From NCBI GenBank assembly GCA_024235095.1, contig JACKNC010000001.1, forward strand, positions 2,083,501-2,147,500: a stretch of 64,000 nucleotides of DNA, read 5' to 3'. The position numbers and the translations under genes are program-made. Of the stretch, positions 62,567-64,000 are shown piece after piece. This DNA is from Gammaproteobacteria bacterium (lineage in GTDB: Bacteria; Pseudomonadota; Gammaproteobacteria; Competibacterales; Competibacteraceae). Positions within the stretch are counted from its first letter, which is position 1; each line of letters opens with the position of its first letter. A model generated the notes under the pieces. The model was not told where the DNA came from. It searched no databases and was given only the letters and a program-made list of their open reading frames with translations.

Positions 62567-63505
62567 ATGTGGCGTTTCGACTTCTATAATACGAATATTG
62601 ACTTTCTGCGTTGGGGCAAACTGGCGATTGGCGGATCCATCATGGTGCTGCTGATCGCCATTGGCTCGCTGGTCTTTCGGGGTATGAACCTCGGACTGGA
62701 TTTCACCGGCGGTACGGTGATTGAAGTGCAATATTCTGAGCCAGTGGATATCCCCAAAGTCCGCGAGACCTTGCGCCAGGCCGGTTTCGGCGACGCTCAG
62801 ACGCAGCATTTCGGTACTTCCCGCGATGTGTTGATCCGTATCCCGCCGCGTGAAGAGACGAATTCAGCAACCCTGAGCAACGATGTGTTGCATGTCCTGC
62901 AAGGTGCAGAGGGTGGATCTGGTGCAACGATGGCGCGCGCCGAATTTGTGGGACCCCAGGTTGGCGCGGAATTAGTAGAGCAAGGGGGACTGGCGGCACT
63001 AGGCGCGTTGATCGGCATCCTGGTCTACGTGATGTTCCGTTTTGAATGGCGCCTGGCGGTCGGCACCATTGCCGCTACCGTTCACGATGTTATTTTTACC
63101 GTCGGCTGGTTCTCGCTGTTCCAGATTGAGTTTGATCTGACCGTGTTGGCGGCGGTGCTGGCGGTAATTGGTTATTCGGTCAATGACACGGTCGTGGTGC
63201 TGGACCGCATTCGCGAGAATTTCCGCAAGCGGCGCAAAGGTTCCACTCTGGAGGTCATGAACCGTTCGATCAATGAAACGCTGTCGCGCACGATCATGAC
63301 CAGTGTAGCCACCCTGTTATCCGTCATCGTGCTATATTTTCTGGGCGGCGCGGTAATGCGTGGATTTTCGATTGCCATGATCGTTGGCATCCTGGTCGGC
63401 ACTTACTCATCCATTTACATCGCCAGCGCCAGCGCGCTCTATCTGGGGATCAGCCGCGAGGATTTGTTGCCGCGCCCCAAAGAAACCGCAGATGAACGGC
63501 CATGA
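62567..63505 (+). CDS. secF: Protein translocase subunit SecF
   Basis: 312 residues. SecF signatures are GMNLGLDFTGGTVIEVQYSE, ALGALIGILVYVMFRFEWRL, VLAVIGYSVNDTVVVLDRIRENF and the closing YFLGGAVMRGFSIAMIVGIL. It lies 20 bases after secD and partners with it in the translocon. Confidence 0.98.
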   Translation: MWRFDFYNTNIDFLRWGKLAIGGSIMVLLIAIGSLVFRGMNLGLDFTGGTVIEVQYSEPVDIPKVRETLRQAGFGDAQTQHFGTSRDVLIRIPPREETNSATLSNDVLHVLQGAEGGSGATMARAEFVGPQVGAELVEQGGLAALGALIGILVYVMFRFEWRLAVGTIAATVHDVIFTVGWFSLFQIEFDLTVLAAVLAVIGYSVNDTVVVLDRIRENFRKRRKGSTLEVMNRSINETLSRTIMTSVATLLSVIVLYFLGGAVMRGFSIAMIVGILVGTYSSIYIASASALYLGISREDLLPRPKETADERP

Positions 63506-63588
63506 TGGGATGAAAAAACTGCATTTCTCGCATAATATCGGATGATTGCTCTAACGCATCAAAAGTTCTCATGCCGTAGGAGGCTCGC

Positions 63589-64000
63589 ATGGACATAAAG
63601 AAGGCGCTGGTAGTGGATGACTCCAAGGTCGCCCACCTGACTTTACGCAAGCTGCTGCTTGAACGCAGTATCGAAGTCGACTGGGTCGGGTCGGGCGAAG
63701 ACTGCATTAAATACCTGGATGGCAAGAAACCCGATATCATCTTCATGGACGTGATGATGCCTGGTATGGATGGTTTCGAAACCAGTCGAACTATCACGAG
63801 CCAGCACCCTCATGATTCAGCGCCGATCATTATGTGTTCCGCTAACGCCACGGAAGAGGACAAGCGAGATGCTCAGCAAAGCGGCGCAATCAGCTTTCTT
63901 TCCAAGCCCTATACGCCCGATCAACTGGATAGCATCCTGAAATCCGTTAGCGAAGGCACCGCCGCTATTTCCATTGGTGAACAACCTCTCGCAGGCGAGC
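63589..64000 (+). CDS. Response regulator receiver protein (3' end outside window)
   Basis: At least 137 residues, open to the window edge. The ribosome-binding site TAGGAGG lies eight bases before the ATG. A CheY-like receiver is complete: KALVVDDSKVAHLTLRKLL with the acidic pair, the phosphoacceptor in PDIIFMDVMMPGMDGFET, IIMCSANATEEDKRDAQQSG with the conserved Ser/Thr position, and FLSKPYTPDQLDSIL with the lysine. After the receiver the sequence continues (AAISIGEQPLAGE), so a second domain may follow. It lies 83 bases after secF. Confidence 0.9.
   Translation, partial: MDIKKALVVDDSKVAHLTLRKLLLERSIEVDWVGSGEDCIKYLDGKKPDIIFMDVMMPGMDGFETSRTITSQHPHDSAPIIMCSANATEEDKRDAQQSGAISFLSKPYTPDQLDSILKSVSEGTAAISIGEQPLAGE

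Overview
The window is chromosomal DNA of a GC-rich gammaproteobacterium. The evidence is protein resemblance: HrpA, the hemCDXY cluster with hemX and hemY, argH lying divergent to hemC, a Pseudomonas-type Mg-dependent HemB, and a Marinobacter-type fatty acyl reductase. The combination of a glycogen debranching enzyme, wax-ester genes and many short palindromic repeats would fit a storage-polymer-accumulating lineage such as the Competibacteraceae, but that placement is inference. No rRNA, tRNA, CRISPR array, prophage or complete insertion sequence was seen.

Layout. 0-5.4 kb: hrpA (5' end outside the window) and uvrA. 5.5-13.6 kb: a surface-polysaccharide block with a 1.6-kilo-residue, AT-rich four-domain glycosyltransferase and two more glycosyltransferases, the last coupled to a 2-hydroxyacid dehydrogenase. 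14.6-24 kb: hemH, an orphan PD-(D/E)XK-like protein, a secreted Cache protein with a chemoreceptor, a glycogen debranching enzyme, a small HMA metal-binding protein, an OmpW porin and a GspE-type ATPase overlapping uvrD. 26-31 kb: a sterol-desaturase-like hydroxylase, then hemB, an unknown gene and aroE, then a TauE/SafE permease and otsB. 31-35 kb: a D-lactate dehydrogenase of the FAD plus Fe-S type and an orphan amino-acid-type binding protein. 35-40.3 kb: two WS/DGAT acyltransferases divergent from a 661-residue fatty acyl reductase, which together can make wax esters. 40-44.5 kb: a peroxiredoxin, a PP2C phosphatase and a membrane Ser/Thr kinase fused to a formylglycine-enzyme-like domain. 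44.5-48.8 kb: MaoC, etfBA and an acyl-CoA dehydrogenase. 49-57.6 kb: argH, a lipase cassette, ccdAB and hemCDXY. 57.9-60.1 kb: a second secreted Cache protein with a chemoreceptor. 60.3-64 kb: yajC-secD-secF and the start of a response regulator.

How it fits together. Heme synthesis is spread over three sites (hemH, hemB, hemCDXY). Fatty acids can be reduced and esterified (acyl reductase, two WS/DGATs) or oxidised (acyl-CoA dehydrogenase, ETF, MaoC). Two separate loci share one plan: a small secreted Cache protein, an intercistronic stem-loop, then a chemoreceptor with its own helical periplasmic domain. This looks like a two-part sensor and is the best candidate here for an under-described system. 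Short palindromic repeats have been absorbed at gene boundaries: a start codon and ribosome-binding site, a C-terminal tail and an N-terminal extension are each built from repeat sequence. The argH-hemC interval carries a lipase cassette flanked by argH and a decayed copy of the argH 5' end, followed by ccdAB, so it appears to be an insertion site.
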